A DNA stretch of 64,000 nt from Mycobacterium sp. 852002-51057_SCH5723018 (lineage in GTDB: Bacteria > Actinomycetota > Actinomycetes > Mycobacteriales > Mycobacteriaceae): contig NZ_LZIR01000127.1 of NCBI RefSeq assembly GCF_001667035.1, positions 62,001 to 126,000 of the forward strand. Reading direction: 5' to 3'. Made by a program: the position numbers and the translations under genes. Of the stretch, positions 8,624 to 16,912 are shown piece by piece. Position 1 is the first letter of the stretch. Every line of letters begins with the position of its first letter. A model generated the notes under the pieces. It was given only the letters and a program-made list of their open reading frames with translations, had not been told where the DNA came from and ran no database searches.

Positions 8624-9301
8624 CTATCCCTCTATCTGACCGGAGATTCCGCGCTCGATGCTGGCGCGTGTGGTGGCCGGCAACACGATCAGGCCGTCGA
8701 TTTCCTTGCGGGCCAGGTCGAAAGCGTTTTGGCGTTCCTGCGGGGCGGCCGCCGGGTCGGCCGCCACCCGCAACAGGCTCTGCGCCCGCGCGATTCGCTG
8801 CTGGTCGCCTCGGGAGAAGTCGCTGCGCCGCCGGCGCATCGCCTCGGTCTCGGCGACGTTGAACGCCGTCACGTAGTCCTCGACCGCGGATTGATACAAC
8901 GCCGCCGCCTCCCGGTCATCGAGGAGGTCTTCGGCTTTGACGGGGCGCAAGAAGTCCGCCCGCAGCTTGGCTTTGTGGAAGCCGATGGTGAGCGGGTCGC
9001 GCATGTCGGTCATCAGCGGGAAGTCGAGAAGCTTGGCGACGTCGAGTTCATACTCGAGCCAGCGTGCGTCGGTGCGGCCGTGCTCCTCGATCACTCGTCG
9101 CAGCGAACGCCATAGCGCGGCTTGGCTATTGACATGCTGGGCCGCCGGTGTGGTCGCTTCTTCCACCGGTGCGTGATCGAGGGCCCGCGGCTCCTCGGCG
9201 CGGCGCCTGTTGGCGGCGAACGCCCGCACCGCGGCGAAGACCATGCCCGCCACCGGCAGGATCACGATCAGCAGCTCCGCCAGGCGGAATAGCAAACCCA
9301 C
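8624..9301 (-). CDS. Membrane-anchored protein of unknown function
   Basis: 225 residues. One N-terminal transmembrane segment (about residues 3-27, LFRLAELLIVILPVAGMVFA) is followed by a soluble, charged, helix-rich part (WLEYELDVAKLLDFPLMTDM; DYVTAFNVAETEAMRRRRSD). No enzyme motif is visible. GTG start. Transcribed with the DUF2071 gene (5-base gap). Family not recognised. Confidence 0.75.
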   Translation of the reverse strand: MGLLFRLAELLIVILPVAGMVFAAVRAFAANRRRAEEPRALDHAPVEEATTPAAQHVNSQAALWRSLRRVIEEHGRTDARWLEYELDVAKLLDFPLMTDMRDPLTIGFHKAKLRADFLRPVKAEDLLDDREAAALYQSAVEDYVTAFNVAETEAMRRRRSDFSRGDQQRIARAQSLLRVAADPAAAPQERQNAFDLARKEIDGLIVLPATTRASIERGISGQIEG

Positions 9302-9345
9302 ACGGCCAGGATGCCACCACCGCGCGGTTCGGCAAGGGTTCGGAA

Positions 9346-11187
9346 CTAATGCGCGCCCAGCGTGCCGCTGAGGTATTGGGCGCGGCAGGCCCGCCGGGCC
9401 AGTTTGCCGCTGGTGGTGCGCGGGATGGCGCCGGCGGACAGAAAGCGCACGTCGGAGGGGGTCACGCCGTGGCGCTGCGACACCGCGGCCCGGATCGCCT
9501 CGATGGCCGGCGCCGGGTCGTCGCGGCTGGTGCCTGCGGCGCGTTCGGCCACGATCACCAGCCGCTCGCCACCATCGTCAGCCGGCGCGGTAAGCGCGGC
9601 CACGTAGCCGCGGCGCACCATCGGCGACGCCTCGGCGGTGGTGGCCTCGATGTCTTGCGGATAGTGGTTGCGGCCCTCGACGGTCACCAGGTCGGCGATG
9701 CGGCCCGTCACGTACAGCTCACCGTCGAGGTAGACGCCGAGGTCCCCGGTCCGCAGCCAGGCGCGCCCGGCGGTCGAGGCCGCGGCGTGGCTGCCTTCGG
9801 CGAGCCGCGACCGCAGCGTGGCACCGAAAGCCAGCCGGCTTTCGGTGGGTAGCCCCCAATAGCCGCGGCCCACGTTGTTGCCCTGCAACCAGATCTCGCC
9901 GACGTCGCCGTCGGGCAATTCGTTCCCGGTATCCGGGTCGACCACGACCGCGAACAGGCTGGGGGCCACCCGTCCGCAGGACACCTGCGGCGCGGCATTC
10001 GGCGCATCCGCCGCGACACGTACCGCATGGCCGGCGCCCAGTTGTTCGCGGTCCAGATAGCTGACCGAGGCCTCGGCGGAGGGTTCGATGGTCGCCACGA
10101 ACAGCGTCGCCTCCGCGATGCCATACGACGGTTTGAACGCCGTCCGCGGTAATCCGTATGGCGCGAAGGCCTTGTTGAACGTCCTGATCGCATCGATGCT
10201 GACCGGTTCGGACCCGATGATCATCACCACGTTGCCGAGGTCGACGTCGTCACCGGGCGCGGGCAGGCCTCGTTGCGCGGTCCACTCGTAGGCGAAGTTG
10301 GGCGCCGCCGTGACCACGCGGCCCTGCCGCGAGCCCTCGGACAGCGCATGGATCCAGCGCAGCGGCCGGCGGACGAACGCGGTGGGCGACATCAGCGTGG
10401 AGTGCCCGCCATAGACCGCGGGAAAGCCGATCATCGACAGGCCCATGTCGTGGTAGAGCGGTAACCAGCTGACGCCGTGGGTATTTCGGTCCAGCAGGTC
10501 GATCGACAGGATCATTTGTACCAGGTTGGTGCCGACCGCCCGGTGGGTGATCTCCACGCCGACCGGGGGGCGCGTCGAGCCCGACGTGTACTGCAGGTGC
10601 GAGACGTCGTCCATGCCCAGTTCGGTAGGTGCGAACCACTCCCCTTCCGAGTCGGGTACCTGGTCGATGACGACGACGTGCGGTGGCTTGAGGTGCGTCA
10701 GGTTGCTCAGGAACTTCTCAACGGATTCCTTTGCCGCCGTTGTGGTCAGGACGACCGTCGGTTCGGAATCGCGGAGCGCCGTGTCGAGACGTTCGGCGTG
10801 GCCCGGCAGTTCGGGGGCGAACAGCGGCACCGCGATGGTCCCGGCCTTGATCGCCGCGTAGAAACCCGCGACGTAGTCGATGCCTTGCGGGGCGAGCACC
10901 GCGACCCGCTCGCCGCGGCTTGCGACGTGCTGCACGCGCGCGCCGATGGCGTGCAATCGGGCGCCGAATTGGGTCCAGGTCACCTCGGCGACTTGGCGGT
11001 CGGCCGCGCGGCTGTAGTCCAGGTAGCGATACGCGACGGCATCGCCGACGTTGGCCACGTTGCGTTCGATCAGGGATATCAGCGTGACGCCGGGCGGCAT
11101 CACGACGTCGCCGAGGGCGTCCAGGCAGTCCTCGATCTGCAGCATGCCGGGCACGGGCGCCGCATCTTGCCGGGAACCGCAATCCAT
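9346..11187 (-). CDS. fadD31: Fatty-acyl-AMP ligase FadD31
   Basis: 613 residues, ANL-superfamily adenylating enzyme of the FAAL type: it activates a fatty acid as acyl-adenylate, typically for transfer to a polyketide synthase. Visible are the P-loop YTSGSTRPPVGVEITH (about 190), the SWLPLYHDMGLSM motif, YGIAEATLF, RTGDLGVYLDGELYVTGRIADL, and C-terminal TTSGKLARRACR with the catalytic Lys. Order and length match M. tuberculosis fadD31 (Rv1925). No PKS gene lies nearby here. Confidence 0.9.
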   Translation of the reverse strand: MDCGSRQDAAPVPGMLQIEDCLDALGDVVMPPGVTLISLIERNVANVGDAVAYRYLDYSRAADRQVAEVTWTQFGARLHAIGARVQHVASRGERVAVLAPQGIDYVAGFYAAIKAGTIAVPLFAPELPGHAERLDTALRDSEPTVVLTTTAAKESVEKFLSNLTHLKPPHVVVIDQVPDSEGEWFAPTELGMDDVSHLQYTSGSTRPPVGVEITHRAVGTNLVQMILSIDLLDRNTHGVSWLPLYHDMGLSMIGFPAVYGGHSTLMSPTAFVRRPLRWIHALSEGSRQGRVVTAAPNFAYEWTAQRGLPAPGDDVDLGNVVMIIGSEPVSIDAIRTFNKAFAPYGLPRTAFKPSYGIAEATLFVATIEPSAEASVSYLDREQLGAGHAVRVAADAPNAAPQVSCGRVAPSLFAVVVDPDTGNELPDGDVGEIWLQGNNVGRGYWGLPTESRLAFGATLRSRLAEGSHAAASTAGRAWLRTGDLGVYLDGELYVTGRIADLVTVEGRNHYPQDIEATTAEASPMVRRGYVAALTAPADDGGERLVIVAERAAGTSRDDPAPAIEAIRAAVSQRHGVTPSDVRFLSAGAIPRTTSGKLARRACRAQYLSGTLGAH

Positions 11188-11213
11188 AGGCGCAGTCTAG
11201 GTGCCCGACGGGA

Positions 11214-11246
11214 CCGGGCCGGCCGCCCGTGAGCCGGCCGGCCCGG
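11214..11246 (-). terminator. GC-rich hairpin after the sigma-factor operon
   Basis: CCGGGCCGGC at 11214-11223 pairs perfectly with 11237-11246. It lies 24 bases beyond the stop of the gene ending at 11270 and just upstream of fadD31 on the same strand, so it probably separates the two units. No T run. Confidence 0.5.
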
Positions 11247-11269
11247 CGTCCAGCGATGTCCGTCCGCGC

Positions 11270-11866
11270 TTACCGAAGCAGGGGTCGGCGGCCAAAAAGG
11301 GCGAGGAGCTGGTCACTCGGCGCGGCCGTCGCCGGTGGCGTCAGGGGTTCGGCGAACACGCGCCCGGCGAGCCCGGCTTCGGCAAGGGGTGGCGAAACGC
11401 ACAGCAGCGCCGAAGCGAGCTCGGGGGGAATGGGGCGGTCGGCCCGGCAGGCCTGCGCGATATCCCATGCGTGCAGCACCATCTCGAGCGCGCCGACGTA
11501 GACGACGACGTCGGCGGGCAGGGGCCGCCCCTGGATCTCGCACCACCGGCCCGCCGTCGGCGGCGCGGTCGAGGCGAGCAGGAAGTCGACCACGCCGGTC
11601 CGCAGCGCGGCCACCGGATCGGGCCCGGACGTTGCGCTCGGCTCGCGATCGGACGGTCCGGGCGCCTTCCCCACCGCCAGCACGTCGGCGACGTCCGCCA
11701 ACGAGGCGCCCACATGGCGCAGCAGGCGGCGCAGATCCCATCCGCGGCAGGGCGTCGGCGCCGAGAGGTCCGCCCCGCGAACCAGCAGCAGGTTCTCGAA
11801 CAGGTACCGGGTGGCCGCGGTCAGTACGGACACGTCATCGGGCGCAGGCACGGTCCGGTCCCTCAC
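11270..11866 (-). CDS. DinB/maleylpyruvate-isomerase-like protein (TIGR03086-like)
   Basis: 198 residues. The N-terminal segment LSAPTPCRGWDLRRLLRHVG matches the 'CpGWdvrdLlaHl' opening of mycothiol-dependent maleylpyruvate isomerase/DinB-like four-helix domains; later YVGALEMVLHAWDIAQACR supplies a conserved His. Its ATG overlaps the stop of the upstream ECF sigma gene (11863-11866), so the two are translationally coupled. A mycothiol-linked or regulatory role for the pair is inference. Confidence 0.75.
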   Translation of the reverse strand: MRDRTVPAPDDVSVLTAATRYLFENLLLVRGADLSAPTPCRGWDLRRLLRHVGASLADVADVLAVGKAPGPSDREPSATSGPDPVAALRTGVVDFLLASTAPPTAGRWCEIQGRPLPADVVVYVGALEMVLHAWDIAQACRADRPIPPELASALLCVSPPLAEAGLAGRVFAEPLTPPATAAPSDQLLALFGRRPLLR

Positions 11867-12852
11867 CCCCTCGCCGGTCCCGTAAAGGTCTCGGGCAGGC
11901 CGAACTTGGCGACCAGCGCCGGGTCGTTGAAGGCGACGATGCGGGAGATGCGACCGCCTGCCATCGACAGGACGTCAAGCCCCGCGGCACGGAAGGAGCC
12001 GTCCGGTACGCGCTTGTACAACGCGAAGGCCGGAACGCCGTTGGCCCGGGTGTGGGCCAGCCGCCAGTGATCCGGCGTATGCAGCACCACCCGCGCCAGG
12101 AATTCGCACACCGCATCCCGTCCGACGAACCACGTTGGAATGGGCGGCATTTCGAGTTCGACGTCGGCGCGAAGCAGCTCGGCGAGTTCGTCGACGTCGG
12201 CGCGCTGGAAGGCCGCCATGTAGCGGTCGAGTACGTCGCGCGCCCCGGATTCGCCGGGTTCGCTCAGCTCGTCCGGCGTGGGCCGGGCCTCCGCCAGTTG
12301 CGTGCGGGCGCGCTGCAGGGCGCTGTTGACGGCGGCCGTCGACGTTTCCAATATCTCGGCGACCTCTTTGGCCGGCCAACCCAGCACGTCACGCAGCACC
12401 AGAACCGCGCGTTGCAGCGGTGACAAGTGTTGCAGCGCCGCCACGAACGCCAACCGGACGGTGCTGCGGTGCGACACCACCACGGCGGGATCGTCGGTCG
12501 CCCCGAACAGCAGGCTGTCCGGGGCGGGTTGCAACCATGGAATCTCGGATTGCGGCGGGGCAAGCGGGACGGCGGCGCTGTCGGCCGGGGCGCCCAGCCC
12601 CGACGGAAGCGGGCGGCGCTTCCGCGTCTGCAACATGTTCAGGTAGGTGTTGGTCGCAATCTTGTAGAGCCACAACCTTATTGAGGAACGGCCCTCGAAC
12701 CGGTCGTAGGACTGCCAGGCGCGCAGATAGGTGTCCTGCACCAAATCCTCACACTCGTCGACGGATCCGAGCATCCGATAGCAGTACGCCTGCAACTCGG
12801 ATCGATACCGTTCGGCGACTTGCGCGAAGTCGGCGCCGCTGGTGGACGGCAT
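11863..12852 (-). CDS. ECF sigma factor with C-terminal SnoaL-like domain (SigG-like)
   Basis: 329 residues. Sigma region 2 covers about 12-80 (AYCYRMLGSVDECEDLVQDT, DRFEGRSSIRLWLYKIATN) and region 4 about 135-190 (LSPLQRAVLVLRDVLGWPAKEV, STAAVNSALQRARTQL). The remaining ~130 residues form an NTF2/SnoaL-type domain, as in SigG/SigJ-like ECF factors that use this extension instead of a classical anti-sigma factor. ATG 12852 follows AGG by 6 bases; GTG 12864 is an alternative. Heads a coupled pair with the DinB-like gene. Confidence 0.9.
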   Translation of the reverse strand: MPSTSGADFAQVAERYRSELQAYCYRMLGSVDECEDLVQDTYLRAWQSYDRFEGRSSIRLWLYKIATNTYLNMLQTRKRRPLPSGLGAPADSAAVPLAPPQSEIPWLQPAPDSLLFGATDDPAVVVSHRSTVRLAFVAALQHLSPLQRAVLVLRDVLGWPAKEVAEILETSTAAVNSALQRARTQLAEARPTPDELSEPGESGARDVLDRYMAAFQRADVDELAELLRADVELEMPPIPTWFVGRDAVCEFLARVVLHTPDHWRLAHTRANGVPAFALYKRVPDGSFRAAGLDVLSMAGGRISRIVAFNDPALVAKFGLPETFTGPARG

Positions 12853-12889
12853 TGCGCACCTCACTTATCTCGCTCGAACCCAAAGCCTT

Positions 12890-13639
12890 TCACGAGTCTT
12901 GGCGACGCGGCCGGGGGTCGTTGGGGTCGCGCTCGCCCGGGTCGGGGTCTTCCCACCACTGCGAACGGTCGTCGCCGTATGCGTCATGCCAGTTCCACCA
13001 CGCGTAGGCCGGCGTCTGCGGGTATCCGTCCGGGGAGTCTTCCCAGTCCTCCTGGCGCCCCAGCGCGGTCATGTCCAGGTAACTCCAGGTGTTGCCCAGC
13101 GCCTCATCGCCGCGGTTGTTGATGAAGTAGGTGCGGAACACCCGGTCGCCGTCGCGGATGAACGCGTTGGTGCCGTGCCACTCGTCGACCCCGAAGTCCT
13201 TGTCAAAGTCGTCGGTGATCGTGTACCACGGCATGTGCCAGCCCATCCGGGCCTTCACCCGCGCGATGTCGGGCTGGCTCGCGCGGGAGGCGAACACCAG
13301 GGTGGTGTTGCGGGCGTTCAGATGCGCCAGGTTGCCGATATGGTCGGCGATCATCGAGCAGCCGCGGCAGGCGTGGTCGGGCCAGCCGTCCACGCCGGGC
13401 TCCAGGAACGCCCGATAGACGATCAGCTGACGCCGCCCGTCGAACAGGTCCACGAGGCGCACCCTGCCCTCGGGGCCGTCGAACTCGTACGGCTTGTCCA
13501 CCGCCAGCCACGGCATCCGCCGGCGCTGGGCGGCCAGCGCATCCCGCTCCCGGAACAATTGCTTCTCTTTCACCAGGAGCCGCTGGCGCGCGGCCTCCCA
13601 GTCGTCTGCCGATACGATCGGCGGTGTCTGCATGTTCAT
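12890..13639 (-). CDS. DUF899 thioredoxin-like protein
   Basis: 249 residues of the DUF899 family, a thioredoxin-fold group. The CRGC motif (DHACRGCSM, about residue 92) sits where thioredoxins have CxxC, and the sequence ends with many Trp, Asp and Pro residues (WWNWHDAYGDDRSQWWEDPDP). GAAAGG precedes the ATG at 13639. The gene ends 37 bases before the sigma-factor start, probably in the same transcript. Redox or detoxification role is inferred from the fold. Confidence 0.85.
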   Translation of the reverse strand: MNMQTPPIVSADDWEAARQRLLVKEKQLFRERDALAAQRRRMPWLAVDKPYEFDGPEGRVRLVDLFDGRRQLIVYRAFLEPGVDGWPDHACRGCSMIADHIGNLAHLNARNTTLVFASRASQPDIARVKARMGWHMPWYTITDDFDKDFGVDEWHGTNAFIRDGDRVFRTYFINNRGDEALGNTWSYLDMTALGRQEDWEDSPDGYPQTPAYAWWNWHDAYGDDRSQWWEDPDPGERDPNDPRPRRQDS

Positions 13640-13670
13640 GTCTTACCTTTCGCGTTGTGGTTCTGCGGTT

Positions 13671-13706
13671 TTCAGCGGTTTTTTGGGGTCTTCAGCGGGT
13701 TTTTGG
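13671..13706. repeat. Pair of 16-bp direct repeats
   Basis: TTCAGCGGTTTTTTGG at 13671-13686 and TTCAGCGGGTTTTTGG at 13691-13706 differ at one base and are spaced by one 20-base period; a weaker third copy (TCTGCGGTTTT) lies just before. They fill the gap between the SDR stop and the DUF899 start. Confidence 0.6.
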
Positions 13707-13709
13707 CGG

Positions 13710-14450
13710 TCAGGCCAGCTTTTGCAGCCCGGTTCCGGTCACCAGGTAACCGGGCGCAACGCCGGCGGCGTCCGCCCGCAGCAGCTCCACGACGGCCTCG
13801 CCGGCCCCCTCTGGGCTGAGCGGTTTCCCGAGCTGGCGGACGTACTCTTCCTCGGACTGGCCACTGCGGGCCGCGTACGCCCGCACGGCGGGGCGGCCGA
13901 GTTCGGTCAGCGGGGTGATCCGCGGCATCAGCGCCGTGAACGTGATGCCCAGGTCGGCGAGGTTGGCCTCCTCTTGGGCGTAACCGGTGATGAAGCGCTG
14001 GGTGGCCTTGGCGCCGGCGTACCCCCCGCTCAGCGGCGAACCGGCCAGGGCGGCGCCGCTGCTGATCACCACCACCCTGCTTCCGGGTCGCAGCGGCTTC
14101 AGCAGCGCCTCGCGTAGCCAGTGAAAGGCGATGCGGACGTCGGTGTGCCAGTTGGCCGAGAAGGTCTCCCAGGTGTGGTGCTGGAGTGGACGCACCAGCG
14201 GGCTCGCCCCGGCCACCAGGATGAGGAGCTGCGGATCGTATCGGTCCAGCAGGCTGCCGGGCACCGACGCGTCGGCCGCGTCGGCCACCACCGCTTGGAT
14301 GCTGCCGCTGGCCGGCTCGGGAAAGGTGGTTGCGCTGCGGGCCACGGCGATCACCGACGCGCCGGCTTCGGCCGCCGCGGTCGCGATGCCCCGCCCCAGG
14401 CCGCGGCTCGCGCCGACGACGAGTGCGGTCTTGCCGGATAGGTCGTTCAT
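13710..14450 (-). CDS. Short-chain dehydrogenase/reductase
   Basis: 246 residues, SDR: VVGASRGLGRG cofactor loop near residue 15, VISSGAALAG and GGYAGAKATQ (Tyr-x3-Lys) in the middle. GGAGGACATC directly before the ATG at 14450 sets the start. It lies 17 bases downstream of another SDR, with which it is co-transcribed. Substrate unknown. Confidence 0.85.
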   Translation of the reverse strand: MNDLSGKTALVVGASRGLGRGIATAAAEAGASVIAVARSATTFPEPASGSIQAVVADAADASVPGSLLDRYDPQLLILVAGASPLVRPLQHHTWETFSANWHTDVRIAFHWLREALLKPLRPGSRVVVISSGAALAGSPLSGGYAGAKATQRFITGYAQEEANLADLGITFTALMPRITPLTELGRPAVRAYAARSGQSEEEYVRQLGKPLSPEGAGEAVVELLRADAAGVAPGYLVTGTGLQKLA

Positions 14451-14467
14451 GATGTCCTCCTGGGTGC

Positions 14468-15217
14468 TCACTGCTGCGCCAGCACCGGCGGTGCCGCGGC
14501 GACCAGCTCGGCGAACTGACGCTCCAGCGCCTTGGTCGGGCTGCTCGTCCACGCCACCGCGAGCGATTGCGACACGGGGTCGGGGAAGATGTCCTCCTCG
14601 TCGCGTTCCAGTGCGTCGAAGACGGCCGACGCCACGGATTGCGGAGTCGATTTCGGAATGTCGAGGTCTCGGGTCATGTCGGTGTCCACCGGCCCGGTCA
14701 ACACGGCGTGAACGCGCACCCCTTTGGGAGCCAGGAAGGCGCGCAGCGACATCGTGAGGTTGAACGCGGCCGCCTTCGAAACCGAGTACGCGGGAATGAG
14801 CGGCAGCGGCGCCAATGCGTTGATCGAGAGGTTGTTGACGACCGCCCCGCTCGAGCGCATCAGCATGGGCAGGAAGGCCCGGGTGACCGCATAGGTGCCG
14901 AACAGGTTGACGGCAAGGTGCCGTTCGAGGACCGAGGGATCGCTGAGGTCGTCGTAGAGCGCGATGCCCGCGTTGTTGATCAGCACGTCAAGCGAGTCGA
15001 TCGTGCCGACGGCGTCTTGGATCTGCGCCGCATTCGTCACGTCCAGTGCGACCGGCACGACGCGCTGATCCGACGCGGCAAAGCGATCCCGCGTGCCGGC
15101 GTAGACGCGCCGGGCCCCTCTGCCCAGCGCTTCGTCGACGAGCGCCCGGCCGATGCCGCGATTGGCGCCCGTGATCAAGACTGCTTTGTCCGCGACTTCG
15201 CCTTTTCCCAAACCCAT
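14468..15217 (-). CDS. Short-chain dehydrogenase/reductase
   Basis: 249 residues, SDR: ITGANRGIGRALVDEAL near residue 15, INNAGIALYDD, NLSINALAPLP and AYSVSKAAAFNL (Tyr-x3-Lys). The ATG at 15217 has GGGAAGGG upstream; a longer TTG start is possible. First gene of the leftward run 15217-11270. An 11-bp hairpin (15239-15263) stands just before its ribosome site. Confidence 0.85.
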   Translation of the reverse strand: MGLGKGEVADKAVLITGANRGIGRALVDEALGRGARRVYAGTRDRFAASDQRVVPVALDVTNAAQIQDAVGTIDSLDVLINNAGIALYDDLSDPSVLERHLAVNLFGTYAVTRAFLPMLMRSSGAVVNNLSINALAPLPLIPAYSVSKAAAFNLTMSLRAFLAPKGVRVHAVLTGPVDTDMTRDLDIPKSTPQSVASAVFDALERDEEDIFPDPVSQSLAVAWTSSPTKALERQFAELVAAAPPVLAQQ

Positions 15218-15238
15218 GACAACCCTTCCCAACGGAAA

Positions 15239-15263
15239 AGCCCCCGCGCGGGGCGCGGGGGCT
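15239..15263 (-). promoter_or_regulatory. Perfect 11-bp hairpin ahead of the SDR ribosome site
   Basis: AGCCCCCGCGC (15239-15249) and GCGCGGGGGCT (15253-15263) pair perfectly around a 3-base loop; read on the minus strand the stem ends in CTTTTCC. It lies 21 bases upstream of the ATG at 15217. It could be a terminator-type attenuator for the SDR operon or a plain upstream terminator. Confidence 0.55.
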
Positions 15264-15370
15264 GCTTCTTCGATTCATCGTTTGAGCCGATCGAGTCCGA
15301 TCGAACTACACATATAGACAAGTCTCGGTGCCAAAACTCATCGCAACGGCGGCCTCAATCCGTCTGCTTC

Positions 15371-15392
15371 GGTGACAATCGTGATTGTCACC
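15371..15392. promoter_or_regulatory. 22-bp palindrome, probable operator
   Basis: GGTGACAATC and its exact complement GATTGTCACC are separated by GT. It lies in the 280-base region between divergent transcripts, upstream of the AtoE-type transporter. Size and symmetry fit a dimeric TetR/GntR-type repressor; no cognate regulator gene is adjacent. Confidence 0.65.
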
Positions 15393-15419
15393 GCCCGCCG
15401 GGCCCGCTTAATTCACCTG

Positions 15420-15437
15420 CTGGAAACCTGTTTCCAG
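15420..15437. promoter_or_regulatory. 18-bp palindrome, probable operator
   Basis: CTGGAAAC and GTTTCCAG are separated by CT, 27 bases after the first palindrome and 62 bases before the transporter ATG at 15499. The sequence differs from the first site, so two regulators may act here. Confidence 0.6.
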
Positions 15438-15498
15438 TTGCCTAAGGGTTTCGTCACGGCAACGAGATCACGACGCGGCGCAGAGATAAGGGAAATCG

Positions 15499-16905
15499 AT
15501 GACCACGACAGAGGACCGACCGGTCGAACGACGGGGCGTTGTTCAGCGCCTCACCGAGCTGTGCGTCCGGTATGTCGAACGCCTCATGCCCGACCCGTAC
15601 TTGTTTGCGGTCATCCTCACGCTCATCGTGGTCGCCCTCGTCGCGCTGCTCGTGCGCGGCGCGACGGCCTCCGGCGTGCTCAAGGCCTGGTACGGCGGGG
15701 TGTGGGGAGCGCAGAACATCTACACCTTCGCGTTCCAGATGGTGCTCGTCCTGGTGACCGGGTACACGCTGGCCGAGGCCCCCATCCTCAAGCGGGCCAT
15801 CATCCGTGTCGCGAGCAAGCCGACAAACCAGGTGCAGGGCGCCCTGCTGTGCTTCGGTGTCAGCACCGTGTTGTCGCTACTGAACTGGGGCCTGGGTCTG
15901 GTAGCCGGGGCGCTGGTCGCGCGCCAGGTGGCAAAACGGCTCTCCGGCGCGCATTTCGGTTACCTCATCGCCACCGGCTTCATGGGTTACATCGTCTGGA
16001 CCCAGGGCTTGTCGTCCTCGATCGCGCTCGCCAACACCGATGCGTCCAGCCCCATCAACGTGATTCACAAGATGACAGGCATGACAGTTCCGTTGACGTC
16101 GACGGTTTTCCAGCCCTACAACTTGGTCGCCGTGCTCGTCATGGTGGGCCTGCTCGCCATCGCCATCTGGCGGATGGCGCCCAGACAGAGCCTGGAGCCC
16201 GACCCCGCGGTGTTCGAGGAGGAACCGGAAGCGGCTGCGCGTACCGGCAAGCGGACACCTGCCGAGTGGCTGGAAAACCTGTGGATCCTCAACGTCGTCG
16301 TCTTCGCCGCGGGCATCACGTACTTCGTACTCAGCGGCTTCGCGCTGAACATCTCGTCGATGATCATGTTGTTCACCGTCACGAGCGCCCTGCTGCACGG
16401 CACGCCGATTCGATTCATCCGCGCATTTTCGAGCGCGGCGCGGGTGTCTGGCCCGTTGTTGCTGCAGTATCCGCTGTACGGCGGAATCGTTGGGCTGCTG
16501 GGTTATCTGCCCACCGGATCGGGCAAGGCGCTGCAGACGGTGCTCGCCGAGGCGGTGGTGCGGGGCGCAGACCAATACACGCTGCCGTTCCTGACCTTCA
16601 TCGGGTCGGTCGTGATCTCGTTGTTCGTGCCGTCCGGCGGCGGGCACTGGGCCGTGCAGGGGCCGATCGCGGTCGGCTCGGCGCTGGCCATTGGCCAACA
16701 TTCCCCGGTGTACCTCGGGCTGATGTCGATGTCGGTGGCGATTGGCGAGGGTGTCGCCAACATGATCCAGCCGTTTTGGCTGCTGCCGGTGCTCGCCATC
16801 GCAAAGCTGAATGTCCGCCAGGTGATGGGCTTTACGGTCATCGCTTTCCTGATCGGTTTCGGCGTGGCCAGCGCGGCGGTCCTCATCGCGCCGCACGTGC
16901 TCTGA
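15499..16905 (+). CDS. AtoE-family short-chain fatty acid transporter
   Basis: 468 residues, about 11-12 membrane helices. The sequence follows the AtoE/short-chain fatty acid permease family: RLMPDPYLFAVILT at the start, LLNWGLGLVAGALVARQVAKR, and FVPSGGGHWAVQGPI near residue 375, a conserved family signature. AAGGGA precedes the ATG. It forms an operon with the amidase 7 bases downstream, so the real substrate may be an amide or urea-derived compound rather than a fatty acid. Confidence 0.85.
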   Translation: MTTTEDRPVERRGVVQRLTELCVRYVERLMPDPYLFAVILTLIVVALVALLVRGATASGVLKAWYGGVWGAQNIYTFAFQMVLVLVTGYTLAEAPILKRAIIRVASKPTNQVQGALLCFGVSTVLSLLNWGLGLVAGALVARQVAKRLSGAHFGYLIATGFMGYIVWTQGLSSSIALANTDASSPINVIHKMTGMTVPLTSTVFQPYNLVAVLVMVGLLAIAIWRMAPRQSLEPDPAVFEEEPEAAARTGKRTPAEWLENLWILNVVVFAAGITYFVLSGFALNISSMIMLFTVTSALLHGTPIRFIRAFSSAARVSGPLLLQYPLYGGIVGLLGYLPTGSGKALQTVLAEAVVRGADQYTLPFLTFIGSVVISLFVPSGGGHWAVQGPIAVGSALAIGQHSPVYLGLMSMSVAIGEGVANMIQPFWLLPVLAIAKLNVRQVMGFTVIAFLIGFGVASAAVLIAPHVL

Positions 16906-16912
16906 TATCCGG

